Assembly (NCBI RefSeq): GCF_002931075.1
Contig: NZ_PSTQ01000001.1
Location: 186,001-250,000, forward strand
DNA from: Pseudoclavibacter sp. AY1F1
GTDB taxonomy: Bacteria; Actinomycetota; Actinomycetes; Actinomycetales; Microbacteriaceae
DNA length: 64,000 bases
Direction of reading: 5' to 3'
A model generated the notes under the pieces. That model did not search any database and had not been told where the DNA came from. It was given only the letters and a program-made list of their open reading frames with translations. Below are positions 46,016 to 54,676 of this stretch, piece after piece (within the stretch, counting starts at the first letter, position 1; each line of letters opens with the position of its first letter). A program made the translations under genes and the position numbers.

Positions 46016-48016
46016 TCACTCCTGCTCATCCCGGACGGCTATGACGCGCACGCTCCCTGCGGGCACTGGATCGTTCGACGTGACATGGTTGCCGGTCAGC
46101 AGGTCCAGTCCTGCAACCCCGGCCCCCGCATCCTGGGCGCCGTGGTTGATCTGGAACACGTAGTTGACGCCTTCACCGCGTCGGACAATGCTCTCGATAT
46201 CGCCGATAGGGGAGTAGCCGACTCCTGCTTCGTCGAGCACGCGGGTCACGAAGCCGTCGAGGTCGGCGCCGTCGAGCGCGGTTGCCAGGTACCAGGCCGT
46301 GCCGTCGCCGAAGCTGTTCTTCGTGACCGCCGGGCGGCCGACGCCCGGCCCGTCGGCGAACTCGGCGACGCTCGTTGCGCCCCGCAGTTCGATGTCGTCG
46401 CTCCAGATTCGCCCGCGCGTTCCGTCGCTGAGCGTGACCTGTTCGCCGGCGCGCAATGGCAGGAACTCCTCGATGATGAGACCGAGGACGTCGCGCAGCT
46501 GACCCGGGTACGGGCCGGAGGGTACGTTGTCGTTGGTTGAGACGACTCCGGAGAAGTAGGAGAACGCGAGCGTGCCGCCCTGTGCCGCATACGTGCGCAG
46601 GTTCTCAGCCGCGTCGTCCTCGATGAGGTAGAGCGAGGGCGCGAAGACGGCGTCGTAGCCGCTGAGGTCGGCGGCTGGATGCACGAAGTCGACGGTCACG
46701 CCGCGGCGCCACAGGGCCGCGTAGAACGCTTCGATCCGCTCCCGGTGATCGAGGTCGACGGACGGCCGCCAGTCGAGATCCTGCGCCCAGAACGACTCCC
46801 AGTCCCAGGCCAGCGCGACCCGGGCATCCACTTGCGACCCGAGAACTGGCGCCAGAGCCGCGACGTCGGCCCCGAGGGCCACCGATTCCCGCCACTTCCG
46901 CGACGTCTCGCCGGCCTGCGGGATGAGGGCCGAGTGGAATTTCTCGGCACCTCGCTGCCCTGCCCGAACTTGGAAGAAGAGCACGGCGTCGGCGCCCCGC
47001 GCCGCGTGGGCGAGGCTGTTGCGGCGCATCTCGCCAGGCCGCTTCGCGATGTTGCGGGGCTGCCAGTTGACGGCCGATGTCGAGTGCTCCATGAGGATCC
47101 AGGGCTTACCCCGCGCAAGTGAGCGGGTCAGGTCGGCGGCGCGCGAGAGCTGGATGTGGTTGTTGTCCTGCTCGGCTGCGAGGTAGTGGTCGTTCGCGAC
47201 GATGTCGACCTCGTCTGCCCACTTCCACAGGTCCACGCTTGGGCACATGCCGGCCATGAAATTCGTCGTGATCGGCTGCGAGGAGTGCACGCGAATCGCG
47301 TCGCGCTCGGCTTTGAAGCATTCGAGGAGCGCCGCCGAGCTGAAGCGCGCGAAGTCGAGGCGGTGTGCGGGGTTGCTGGCCGTGCCTGATGTGCGTGGCG
47401 CGTCGATCTCATCCCAAGCGCCGTAGCGCTGTCCCCAGAAGTTCGTGCCCCAGGCCGCGTTGAGCGCATCCAATGACGAGTAGCGATCCTGCAGCCAGAG
47501 CCTGAACGCCGCCACGGAAGCGTCGTCGTAGCTTTCCGTGACCGGCGTCCCGTACTCGTTGTGCACGTGCCAGAGCACAACAGCGGGATGCTCGGCGTAG
47601 CGCTCGGCGAGCTTTGCCGCGATCGCCGTCGCGGCGCGTCGGTACTCTGGCGAGCTTGGGCTGACGATGCCGCGCGAGCCGAACGCAAGGGGAACCCCGT
47701 CGCGAGTCACCGCTCGAGCGTGCGGGTACTTCCGGTAGAACCATGCGGGCGGTGACGCCGTGGGGGTGGCGAGGTCCACGTCGATGTCGGCGGTGTGGAG
47801 GAGCGAGATGATCTCGTCTAGCACTGAGAAGTCGTAGGTCCCTTCCTCGGGTTCGAGGAGCGCCCACGAGAAGATGCCGATGCTGACGAGGTTGACTCCG
47901 GCCTCTCGCATGAGGCGTATGTCTTCATCCCAGACCTCTCGCGGCCACTGTTCGGGGTTGTAGTCGCCGCCGAAGCGGATTGTCTGGCGGCCGGGCATCC
48001 ACGTCGATGTCTTCAC
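46016..48016 (-). CDS. GH42 beta-galactosidase
   Basis: A 666-residue retaining glycosidase of family 42. It opens with RFGGDYNPEQWP, the usual GH42 start. The acid/base is E154 in WHVHNEYG and the nucleophile E309 in WILMEHST; a beta-galactosidase trimerisation-type domain follows (GYDAVFAPSLYLIEDDAAENLR). There is no signal peptide, so it is intracellular and needs an importer from elsewhere. It is divergent from an aldo/keto reductase across a 72-bp region holding an inverted repeat. Confidence 0.95.
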   Translation of the reverse strand: MKTSTWMPGRQTIRFGGDYNPEQWPREVWDEDIRLMREAGVNLVSIGIFSWALLEPEEGTYDFSVLDEIISLLHTADIDVDLATPTASPPAWFYRKYPHARAVTRDGVPLAFGSRGIVSPSSPEYRRAATAIAAKLAERYAEHPAVVLWHVHNEYGTPVTESYDDASVAAFRLWLQDRYSSLDALNAAWGTNFWGQRYGAWDEIDAPRTSGTASNPAHRLDFARFSSAALLECFKAERDAIRVHSSQPITTNFMAGMCPSVDLWKWADEVDIVANDHYLAAEQDNNHIQLSRAADLTRSLARGKPWILMEHSTSAVNWQPRNIAKRPGEMRRNSLAHAARGADAVLFFQVRAGQRGAEKFHSALIPQAGETSRKWRESVALGADVAALAPVLGSQVDARVALAWDWESFWAQDLDWRPSVDLDHRERIEAFYAALWRRGVTVDFVHPAADLSGYDAVFAPSLYLIEDDAAENLRTYAAQGGTLAFSYFSGVVSTNDNVPSGPYPGQLRDVLGLIIEEFLPLRAGEQVTLSDGTRGRIWSDDIELRGATSVAEFADGPGVGRPAVTKNSFGDGTAWYLATALDGADLDGFVTRVLDEAGVGYSPIGDIESIVRRGEGVNYVFQINHGAQDAGAGVAGLDLLTGNHVTSNDPVPAGSVRVIAVRDEQE

Positions 48017-48026
48017 TCGCGCAAGC

Positions 48027-48040
48027 TTACGTCATCGTAA
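48027..48040. promoter_or_regulatory. candidate operator TTACG-N4-CGTAA
   Basis: A perfect 5-bp dyad with 4-bp spacer between the divergent GH42 and aldo/keto reductase genes, 11 bases before the GH42 start. A further TTACG half-site lies at 48059-48063 next to a TTGACT (-35-like) at 48054-48059. The cognate regulator is not in the vicinity. Confidence 0.45.
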
Positions 48041-48088
48041 ATCGGGCCCACCATTGACTTACGAATGTGAAAGTGGCTGAATCGTGGG

Positions 48089-49120
48089 ATGACTGAAGAC
48101 GTGCGCGATGTGTATGCGGCGGCCCCTGACCGGTACGAGCGGATGCGCTACGCCCGATCGGGGCGGAGCGGGCTCAAGCTCCCGGAGCTCTCCCTCGGCC
48201 TCTGGCACAACTTCGGGCTCGAGCGACCGATCGCGACGCAGCGAGCGATCATCCGCCGAGCGTTCGACCTGGGGATTACCCACTTCGATCTCGCGAACAA
48301 CTACGGCCCGCCGCCCGGGTCGGCTGAGGAGAACTTCGGGCGAATCCTCTCCGAGGATCTCGCCGCGCACCGAGACGAACTCATCGTGTCGTCTAAAGCC
48401 GGCTATTCGATGTGGCCGGGGCCGTATGGTGAGTGGGGCTCTCGCAAGAGTGTGCTCGCCTCGCTGGATCAGTCGCTCAAGCGGCTCGGCCTCGACTACG
48501 TCGACATCTTCTACTCGCACCGCTTCGATCCCGAGACGCCGCTCGAGGAGACTATGGGCGCGCTTGCCACTGCCGTGACCTCGGGGCGTGCGCTGTATGT
48601 CGGAGTCTCGAATTACGACCCGGCCCAGACGCGGGATGCCGCGCGCGTCCTGGCGGGCCACGGCATCCCGCTCACGATCCACCAGCCGCGCTACTCCATG
48701 TTCGACCGGCGCATCGAGCACGGACTCCTGCCGGTGCTCGACGAGGTCGGTGCCGGCGGCATCGTCTTCTCGCCGCTCGCGCAAGGCCTGCTCACCGACC
48801 GCTACCTCGACGGCGAGGTGCCAGCATCCTCACGGGCCGCGACCTCGAAGTTCCTGTCCGCGTCGGGGATCGACGGGGAGTACCTCGCGCGGGCACGGGC
48901 GCTCAACGAGGTCGCCGCGAGCCGGGGGCAGACGCTCGCCCAGCTTGCTCTGAGCTGGGTGCTTCGCCACCCGCAGGTCACAAGCGCGCTCATCGGCGCC
49001 TCGAGTGTCGGGCAGCTCGAGCAGAACGTCGCCGCCCTGGATGCGCCCGAGCTCACGCATGAGGAGATCGCGAAGATCGAGCCGTTTGCCGTGGACGGCA
49101 CCGGCCAGGTAGCCAGGTAG
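48089..49120 (+). CDS. aldo/keto reductase (YghZ / glyceraldehyde-3-P reductase-like)
   Basis: A 343-residue AKR with catalytic residues D67 and Y72 (HFDLANNYGPPPGSAEENFG), K103 (SSKAGYSMWPGPYG) and H144 (FYSHRFDPETPLEETM). These phrases match the AKR14/L-glyceraldehyde-3-phosphate reductase group (YghZ, potassium-channel-beta-like). The start at 48089 follows a -35-like TTGACT by only about 30 bases and has no good ribosome binding site, so a leaderless transcript is possible. Divergent from GH42, suggesting shared control. Confidence 0.92.
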   Translation: MTEDVRDVYAAAPDRYERMRYARSGRSGLKLPELSLGLWHNFGLERPIATQRAIIRRAFDLGITHFDLANNYGPPPGSAEENFGRILSEDLAAHRDELIVSSKAGYSMWPGPYGEWGSRKSVLASLDQSLKRLGLDYVDIFYSHRFDPETPLEETMGALATAVTSGRALYVGVSNYDPAQTRDAARVLAGHGIPLTIHQPRYSMFDRRIEHGLLPVLDEVGAGGIVFSPLAQGLLTDRYLDGEVPASSRAATSKFLSASGIDGEYLARARALNEVAASRGQTLAQLALSWVLRHPQVTSALIGASSVGQLEQNVAALDAPELTHEEIAKIEPFAVDGTGQVAR

Positions 49121-49148
49121 TCGGGAGATCGATGCTCTCCCTCTGCGT

Positions 49149-50057
49149 TTAGTGGCGGGACGGGCCTCGGCCGCGCGCGATCTCGTGCGTCCGATTCTCG
49201 CGGGATGCGCGGAGGTGCACGCCTGCCCAGGCGCGGAATGGCCGCCAGTGCTGCGTGATCTCCTCGATAGGGCGGTCGGCGCCGTACTGCTCGGCGATCT
49301 CCGCGTCGAGGCGATGCTCGTTGCGCGGCAGCACGTCCGGGAAGTTTGCGCCGCGGATGACGATGAGCTCCGCCGCGAATGGCCCGATGCCGAGGATCTC
49401 GCGCACCTGTCGGAGGGCCTCTCCAGCGTCGAGGGAGCGCAGTCGCCTCCCCTCGAGCACGCCGTCGAGTGCGGCCGTCGCGACGGCGCGCAGGTACTCC
49501 GCCTTTCGCCCAGGGAGGTCCAGGTCCAAGCTCCGGAGTACCGCCGGCGCTGGGAACGCGCCACGGTCACCGTGCTGCTCGGTGAGACGCTTCGAGAGGG
49601 TCGCAGCCTGGCGCATCGGCACGCGCTGCGAGAGCACCGACCAGGCCGCGGCCTCATACGGCGAGGAGAATCCGCACGGCCGGAAGCCTGGCAGGTCACG
49701 CTGCAGTTCGCCGATGATCGGGTCGCGCTGACCGACGGCCGGCCATCCACTGCCGTCGATGTCCAGCGACATGAAGCGCAGCACCTGGCGGGTAGCGGAT
49801 TCGAGGTCGCCGTCACCTCGCACGGAGACGCTGACGCCGCCGGCCACTTGGCCGATGGTGGCCTCTACGCGGTGCCAGTCCGTGTCGCTCAGAAAGGTGG
49901 CCGCAATCTGGTTCGCCTCGCCCTGCGGGGCGAGCTCCGATGGGGCGAAGCCCTCCCAGAAGCGGCGGCTGGTCGCCAGTGACCACGGCCCGGTGACAGG
50001 GTGGAAGCTCTCAAAGCTCGGGGTGCTCGGGATGCCCGGGGTGCCCTGGTCAGGCAC
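49149..50057 (-). CDS. DNA-3-methyladenine glycosylase II-like (AlkA/HhH-GPD)
   Basis: A 302-residue base-excision DNA glycosylase. The GTG at 50057 overlaps the end of the VOC gene, so translation is coupled. The N-terminal domain is AlkA-like; the core helix-hairpin-helix shows in VREILGIGPFAAELIVIRGANFPDVLPRNEHRL, with the Asp of the PDVLP stretch in the usual catalytic place. It also has SPYEAAAWSVLSQRVPMRQAA, a conserved AlkA/OGG helix. It repairs alkylated bases. Ends convergent with the AKR gene. Confidence 0.88.
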   Translation of the reverse strand: MPDQGTPGIPSTPSFESFHPVTGPWSLATSRRFWEGFAPSELAPQGEANQIAATFLSDTDWHRVEATIGQVAGGVSVSVRGDGDLESATRQVLRFMSLDIDGSGWPAVGQRDPIIGELQRDLPGFRPCGFSSPYEAAAWSVLSQRVPMRQAATLSKRLTEQHGDRGAFPAPAVLRSLDLDLPGRKAEYLRAVATAALDGVLEGRRLRSLDAGEALRQVREILGIGPFAAELIVIRGANFPDVLPRNEHRLDAEIAEQYGADRPIEEITQHWRPFRAWAGVHLRASRENRTHEIARGRGPSRH

Positions 50058-50415
50058 GGTCGTGCAGCGTGATCTGGTAGCCGTCGGGGTCGACGAACGT
50101 GAACGTTCGGCCAAACGGGCCGTCGACTGGGCTGGCGGAGATCACTACACCGTCGGCGACCATCGCGTCGTGCACTTCCTGGGCCACGGACGCGTGGAGC
50201 CAGATGCCGACGCCAAAGCCGAGTGGTGCGGACTCGAGGTCCACACCGGGAGCAGCGTCGCGAACGGCGAAGGCGGCGGGGGCGGTGTCGAAGACAACAG
50301 CGTGGGGCGGGCCGGGCTGGCGCGCGAAACCGAGGTAAGTCTCGTAGAACCGGGCGGACGCTTCGATGTCGCGGACCTGCAGTGAGATGAATCCGGGACC
50401 GGATGCGTGTGGCAT
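50050..50415 (-). CDS. VOC-family (glyoxalase/bleomycin-resistance fold) protein
   Basis: A 121-residue vicinal-oxygen-chelate protein with two beta-alpha-beta-beta-beta units: GFISLQVRDIEASARFYETYLGF and the closing FVDPDGYQITLHDRA. The substrate is unknown; family members isomerise, dioxygenate or simply bind toxic compounds. It is divergent from a MarR gene with two identical-arm palindromes between them, and upstream of and overlapping the AlkA gene, so the three likely form one stress-responsive unit. Confidence 0.9.
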   Translation of the reverse strand: MPHASGPGFISLQVRDIEASARFYETYLGFARQPGPPHAVVFDTAPAAFAVRDAAPGVDLESAPLGFGVGIWLHASVAQEVHDAMVADGVVISASPVDGPFGRTFTFVDPDGYQITLHDRA

Positions 50416-50435
50416 GTGCTCTCGCTTTCGTTCGA

Positions 50436-50451
50436 TGTCAGTTAGCTGACA
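50436..50451. promoter_or_regulatory. MarR operator palindrome 1, TGTCAG-N4-CTGACA
   Basis: Perfect 6-4-6 palindrome (centre TTAG) in the VOC/marR divergent region. Its right arm CTGACA is one base from a consensus -35 for the marR gene. Confidence 0.8.
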
Positions 50452-50463
50452 CTCGGAAGAGTA

Positions 50464-50479
50464 TGTCAGAATACTGACA
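50464..50479. promoter_or_regulatory. MarR operator palindrome 2, TGTCAG-N4-CTGACA
   Basis: Same arms as palindrome 1, centre AATA, 28 bp away (centre to centre) and extended by A...T to 18 bp. It touches the marR start codon, so binding would block marR expression, and its left arm read on the minus strand supplies a -35-like CTGACA for the VOC gene. Confidence 0.8.
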
Positions 50480-50919
50480 TGCGTCAAGCTGACCCGCAGA
50501 TCGAACTGGACACCTCGCTCGGCTACCTCCTGAAGGAGACGGCGAGTGCGCTCCGCGCCTCGATGGAGGCCGTCCTGCGCCCCCTTGGCATGACCATCAC
50601 GCATTACTCGTGCCTCGAGCTGCTGGCTCAGCGCCCCGGCCTCTCCAATTCGGAGCTTGCGCGCGGGGCGTTTGTCACTCGCCAGTCCATGAACGTGCTC
50701 CTCCAGGCGCTCGAGCGCGACGGTCTCGTGCGGAGGCCGGAGCAGCCGACCGTAGGACGCGCGCTCCCCGCTGAGCTCACGGATCGGGGCCGACGTCAGT
50801 TGACCGCAGCAAGCGCTGCCGTGCGGGGGGTCGAAGACAAGATGAAGTCCGAACTCAGCGAGGATGAGCGTGCGACGCTCCATGGGCTCCTGACCAGGTG
50901 TGTCGCCTCGCTTCGCTGA
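50479..50919 (+). CDS. MarR-family regulator of the VOC/AlkA unit
   Basis: A 146-residue MarR dimer-type regulator: LGYLLKETASALRASMEAVLRPLGMTITHYSCLELLAQRPGLSNSELARGAFVTRQSMNVLLQALERDGLV is the dimerisation helix plus winged helix. The start ATG is inside the second palindrome, consistent with strict autorepression. No cysteine in the regular redox position is obvious except C45, which could sense oxidants or electrophiles as in OhrR-type proteins; that is a guess. Confidence 0.92.
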   Translation: MRQADPQIELDTSLGYLLKETASALRASMEAVLRPLGMTITHYSCLELLAQRPGLSNSELARGAFVTRQSMNVLLQALERDGLVRRPEQPTVGRALPAELTDRGRRQLTAASAAVRGVEDKMKSELSEDERATLHGLLTRCVASLR

Positions 50920-51064
50920 GTCAGGCTCCTCGCCAAACGCCGTACCTGAGCGTCATCTGGGAGTGGCGCGAGGTTTGTGACGCTCGAGCCCCCGCCAACG
51001 TCTCCTCTGTAACGCCCACGATCGGTGCACAGGCACCAGGGCTCGAACTCAAGGAGACCCGCAC

Positions 51065-51565
51065 ATGTCGAACGTCACCCCCAACACGACTGCCACCCCG
51101 AACATCGTCGCTCCGACCCAGGCAGGCACGGGGACCACGGAGAAGAGTGTCGTTCCAACCAACGGTGCCGGCTCGGAGGTTGTGGGCCACGGCACGACGA
51201 CGGTCGTCGACAGCGTCGTCGCCCGCGTCGCCGGCATCGCCGCCCGCGAGGCGCACGGTGTCTACGACCTCGGCGGTGGCGCCGCTCGTGCGATCGGCGC
51301 GATCCGCAACGCCATCAACGCCACAGACCAGAGCCAGGGCGTCAGCGTCGAGGTCGGCGAGACGCAGGTTGCCGTCGACGTAACCATCGTCGCCGAATAC
51401 CCCGTCGCACTGCAGGACGTGGCCAACGGCGTTCGCGCCGATGTGATCCGCGCCGTCGAGACGATCGTCGGCCTCGAGGTCACCGAGGTCAACGTCACGA
51501 TCAACGACGTGCACCTGCCCAGTGACGAGCGCGACGAAGAGCCCGCAGACGCACGCGTCCAGTAG
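51065..51565 (+). CDS. Asp23/Gls24-family envelope stress protein
   Basis: A 166-residue Asp23 (alkaline shock) family protein. A disordered Thr/Pro/Ala-rich start of about 40 residues precedes the fold: TTVVDSVVARVAGIAAREAHGVYDLGG, VSVEVGETQVAVDVTIVAEY and VRADVIRAVETIVGLEVTEVNVTINDVHLP. AAGGAGA lies upstream of the ATG. Family members coat the inner face of the membrane, tied by a small anchor protein. The next gene encodes a tiny protein that could be such a partner. Confidence 0.92.
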   Translation: MSNVTPNTTATPNIVAPTQAGTGTTEKSVVPTNGAGSEVVGHGTTTVVDSVVARVAGIAAREAHGVYDLGGGAARAIGAIRNAINATDQSQGVSVEVGETQVAVDVTIVAEYPVALQDVANGVRADVIRAVETIVGLEVTEVNVTINDVHLPSDERDEEPADARVQ

Positions 51566-51702
51566 TTCCCACGTCAGCTCGAGCGCCTCTTCGAGGCGTC
51601 CGGCGCTGATTGATCCCCCTCAGCCGGCCTGGCCGCCGATCGGTGGCCAGGCCCCGGCCGTTAACGCCCAGAAACTCGCATCAACCAGAAAGCAGGTCCA
51701 TC

Positions 51703-51885
51703 ATGTTCCTCCGCATCGTCACGTTTGTGCTCGGAATCGTCGTCAAGAAGCAGAGCGCCAAGAAGAAGCGCGAGCAGCAGGCTGCAGCTCGCTCGAAGTC
51801 CGCGAAGCACAAGAAGTCGGGATCCTCGAAGCGTTCCTCGAGCAAGCGTCCCTCGAGCAAGCGCAAGCGCAACCGCCGACGCTGA
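51703..51885 (+). CDS. 60-residue basic protein with N-terminal hydrophobic segment
   Basis: A very small protein: a short hydrophobic start (MFLRIVTFVLGIVV) then a strongly basic tail with SSKR repeats and ending RKRNRRR. More than a third of the residues are Lys or Arg. The tail could bind nucleic acid or acidic surfaces while the N-terminus inserts in the membrane. It follows the Asp23 gene by 137 bases on the same strand; AGGT precedes the ATG. Gene reality rests on composition and start, not on a known family. Confidence 0.6.
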   Translation: MFLRIVTFVLGIVVKKQSAKKKREQQAAARSKSAKHKKSGSSKRSSSKRPSSKRKRNRRR

Positions 51886-51915
51886 TCGGACCAGGCCTCT
51901 CTCGGACCCTCGTAC

Positions 51916-54555
51916 CTATGCGTCGAGGAAGCTCGTCGGCTTCGAAGCCGCCTCGCTCGGCCGGAACTCGCAGCCGAACCGGTGCGTCCCTGACCCGACC
52001 GTGACCGGTGCCGAGCCGTCCGGGAGCACAACCTCAGCCGTGGTCGATGGCGGCACAACCACTTCGAGGGAGAAGGCAGTCCCCTCGAGGGTCCAGGACA
52101 CGAACGCCGGACCGTACGGGGTTTCGTGTGCGGCCTTCGCCCAGGTGAGCCGTGCATCCGGCAACGGGGCTATGCGCAGCCTGCGGTAACCGGGGGCGGC
52201 CGGGGCGAGGCCCGCCACGCGTCGGTGGAGGAAGTCGGCAACAGCACCGAAGGCGTAGTGGTTGAAGGAAGTCATGTCGCCGGGGTTGATCGTGCCGTCG
52301 GGCAGCATCGAGTTCCAGCGCTCCCAGATCGTTGTCGCTCCCATCGTGACGGCGTAGAGCCAGGAAGGGCTTTCTGTCTGCAGCAACAACTCCCAGGCAG
52401 TGCCGCCGTGACCGTGGTCGGCAAGCGCATCGCAGACGAGCGGGGTTCCGAGGAACCCTGAGCCGATCCGGTAGCCGTCGGCCGCGACCTGGGCTGCCAG
52501 CAGTTCGCTCGCCCGCGAGACTTGAGCGGGGAGCAGCAGCCCGAATGAGAGTCCCAACGCGTAGGCGGTCTGCGATGGGAACGCCGCACGTCCGCTCGGC
52601 GTCACGTATTCGGTGCGGAACCGTTCGGCCGAGCGCGAGGCGAGCGCCGCGTACCTGGCCTCCGCATCCACTTCGCCGAGCAGGCCGGCGGCGTCGCGAG
52701 CGATCTGCGCTGAGCGTGCCAGGTAGGCGGTGGATACGGCCTGCCAGGGGAGCCGCGCCGCCCACGGCTGGTCGTCGGGGGCCGCCGAGTCGAGCCAGTC
52801 GCCGAAGGAGAAACCCCCGCTGGAGAAGTCGAGCTGCTCGCCGGCTCGCGCCGCGAACGCCTCAACCCAGGCTGACATCGAGGACCACTGGCGTCGGAGG
52901 ATGCCGACGTCGCCCGTGCGCTCGTACATCGTCCATGGCACCACCGTGGCCGCATCGCCCCAGCCGGCCTCGGCCCCGAGGGGCGGGAGGTGCGGGTCGA
53001 CATCTGCCCACGGCACGTACACCGGAACATTGCCGTTCGGATGCTGGTCTGCGGCGAGGTCTGCGAGCCAGCCCGTCAGAATGCCGGCCGTGTCGTAGAG
53101 GAAACTTGCCGTTGGAGCGAACACCTGCAGGTCGCCGGTCCATCCGAGCCGCTCGTCGCGCTGCGGGCAGTCGGTCGGGACGTCGAGGAAGTTGCCCCGC
53201 ATGCCCCAGACGACGTTCTCGTGCAGGCGGCTGAGCTGGGGGTCGGAGCACTCGAAGGTGCCGGTCCGTCGCATGTCGGTGTGCAGCACGATCGCCTCGA
53301 AGGCGGTCGGCGCGAACTGGCCTGGCCACCCCTCGACTTCGACATACCGGAAGCCGTGGAACGTGAACTCCGGCTCCCAGACCCGGGGAGGGCCGTCGAG
53401 GATGATCTCGTCAGTTGCTCTCGCCGCGCGCAGTGGGCGCGTACCAAGCTCGCCATGTTCGAGCACCTCCGCGTGGCGGAAGCGGATGCGCTGCCCGGCC
53501 GTTCCCGCCGGTACCTGCACTCGCAGGCGGCCGACGAGGTTCTGGCCGAAGTCCAGGAGGGTCCGGCCCGAGGGGGAGAGGAAGGTCTTGACCGGCTTCA
53601 ACGACTCGATCCGGCGGACGGGTGGCCCGTCGGGCGCAACAAGCGTGTGCACATCCAGCTCGGAGACCGACACCGGGGTCCACTCGTGGTCGTCGAACCC
53701 GGGCTGGTCCCAACCATCGATCACGAGCCGGGCGTCGAAGGTCTCGCCCTGGTAGAGGTCGGCGCTCACGATGGGGGAGGGCGTCGAGCGCCAGGTGCCA
53801 TCCGTGCCGGCCACCATGAGGGACCCGTCGGCGAGTTCCACCTCGAGCTGCACAAGCGCGCCCGTCCGGTCGCCGTAGACCTCGCGCAGGCCAGCAAAGC
53901 CGAGGAATCCGCGGTACCAGCCGTCCGCGAGCTGCACGCCGATGGCGTTTGCGCCGCCCCGGACCAGCGGAGTGACGTCCCAGCTCCGGTAGCGCAGGCG
54001 CTTGGCGTAGCTGGTCCAACCGGGGTGGAGCACGTCGTCGCCGACGGGGGAGCCGTTCACGCGCAGCGTCATGACGCCGTGTGCCGTCGCGCGGATCCGC
54101 GCGCGGACGAACTCCGTCGGCAGCTCGAGCTCGCCGCGCAGCAGCATGACGGGGCCACCTGCTTCGGAGGTTTCGGGCAATGCGGGTTCGACGAGTGCTG
54201 CCTCCCACAGGTTCGCATCGAGCAGCCCGGCCTCGATCACGGTCGGCTCACTCCACTCCGAGGCGGTCTCGTCTGCCGTTCCCCACACGCGCACCCGAAC
54301 CGAGCGGCGGTCACGGCTCTCGAGGCGAATCGTCGGCCAGTCGACGAGCACCTGGTCCGTGGATGCTTGCCGCCCGGTCGAGAAGCGCGCGCCTCCGGGC
54401 TGCGCAGCCGGGTCGCTGACCTCGATCTCGTAACCGCCCTGGGTCCAGCCCGGCTCTGCCGCATCCGTCACCCACGAGAGGCGTGGCGTGGCCTCCCCGA
54501 TGCCGAACGGCTCGCGGTGGTGCTCAACGGAGACAGGGTGCACGATGACGCTCAT
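51916..54555 (-). CDS. GH78 alpha-L-rhamnosidase
   Basis: An 879-residue, probably cytoplasmic enzyme that releases terminal alpha-L-rhamnose, e.g. from flavonoid rutinosides. Domain order is typical: N-terminal beta sandwiches (SVEHHREPFGIGEATPRLSWV; WTSYAKRLRYRSWDVTPLV), the catalytic (alpha/alpha)6 barrel with DVPTDCPQRDERLGWTGD (acidic catalytic residues in DERLGWTGD) and the late ERWNSMLPDGTINPGDMTSFNHYAFGAVADFL, then a final sandwich. The ATG at 54555 has AAGGA upstream. A hairpin with 7-bp stem (54579-54596) stands in the 5' leader. Same strand as the TetR gene. Confidence 0.93.
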   Translation of the reverse strand: MSVIVHPVSVEHHREPFGIGEATPRLSWVTDAAEPGWTQGGYEIEVSDPAAQPGGARFSTGRQASTDQVLVDWPTIRLESRDRRSVRVRVWGTADETASEWSEPTVIEAGLLDANLWEAALVEPALPETSEAGGPVMLLRGELELPTEFVRARIRATAHGVMTLRVNGSPVGDDVLHPGWTSYAKRLRYRSWDVTPLVRGGANAIGVQLADGWYRGFLGFAGLREVYGDRTGALVQLEVELADGSLMVAGTDGTWRSTPSPIVSADLYQGETFDARLVIDGWDQPGFDDHEWTPVSVSELDVHTLVAPDGPPVRRIESLKPVKTFLSPSGRTLLDFGQNLVGRLRVQVPAGTAGQRIRFRHAEVLEHGELGTRPLRAARATDEIILDGPPRVWEPEFTFHGFRYVEVEGWPGQFAPTAFEAIVLHTDMRRTGTFECSDPQLSRLHENVVWGMRGNFLDVPTDCPQRDERLGWTGDLQVFAPTASFLYDTAGILTGWLADLAADQHPNGNVPVYVPWADVDPHLPPLGAEAGWGDAATVVPWTMYERTGDVGILRRQWSSMSAWVEAFAARAGEQLDFSSGGFSFGDWLDSAAPDDQPWAARLPWQAVSTAYLARSAQIARDAAGLLGEVDAEARYAALASRSAERFRTEYVTPSGRAAFPSQTAYALGLSFGLLLPAQVSRASELLAAQVAADGYRIGSGFLGTPLVCDALADHGHGGTAWELLLQTESPSWLYAVTMGATTIWERWNSMLPDGTINPGDMTSFNHYAFGAVADFLHRRVAGLAPAAPGYRRLRIAPLPDARLTWAKAAHETPYGPAFVSWTLEGTAFSLEVVVPPSTTAEVVLPDGSAPVTVGSGTHRFGCEFRPSEAASKPTSFLDA

Positions 54556-54676
54556 GAGGGTCCTTCGCTTTCGGGTGGGCACCCGGCATCGGGTGCGGAG
54601 GTTTCGGGTACGGGGGATACCGCCTCGGCGCGGTCGTGAGGCGTTGTGGTGTGTGAACGGGGGTGCGGGCTGCCCG

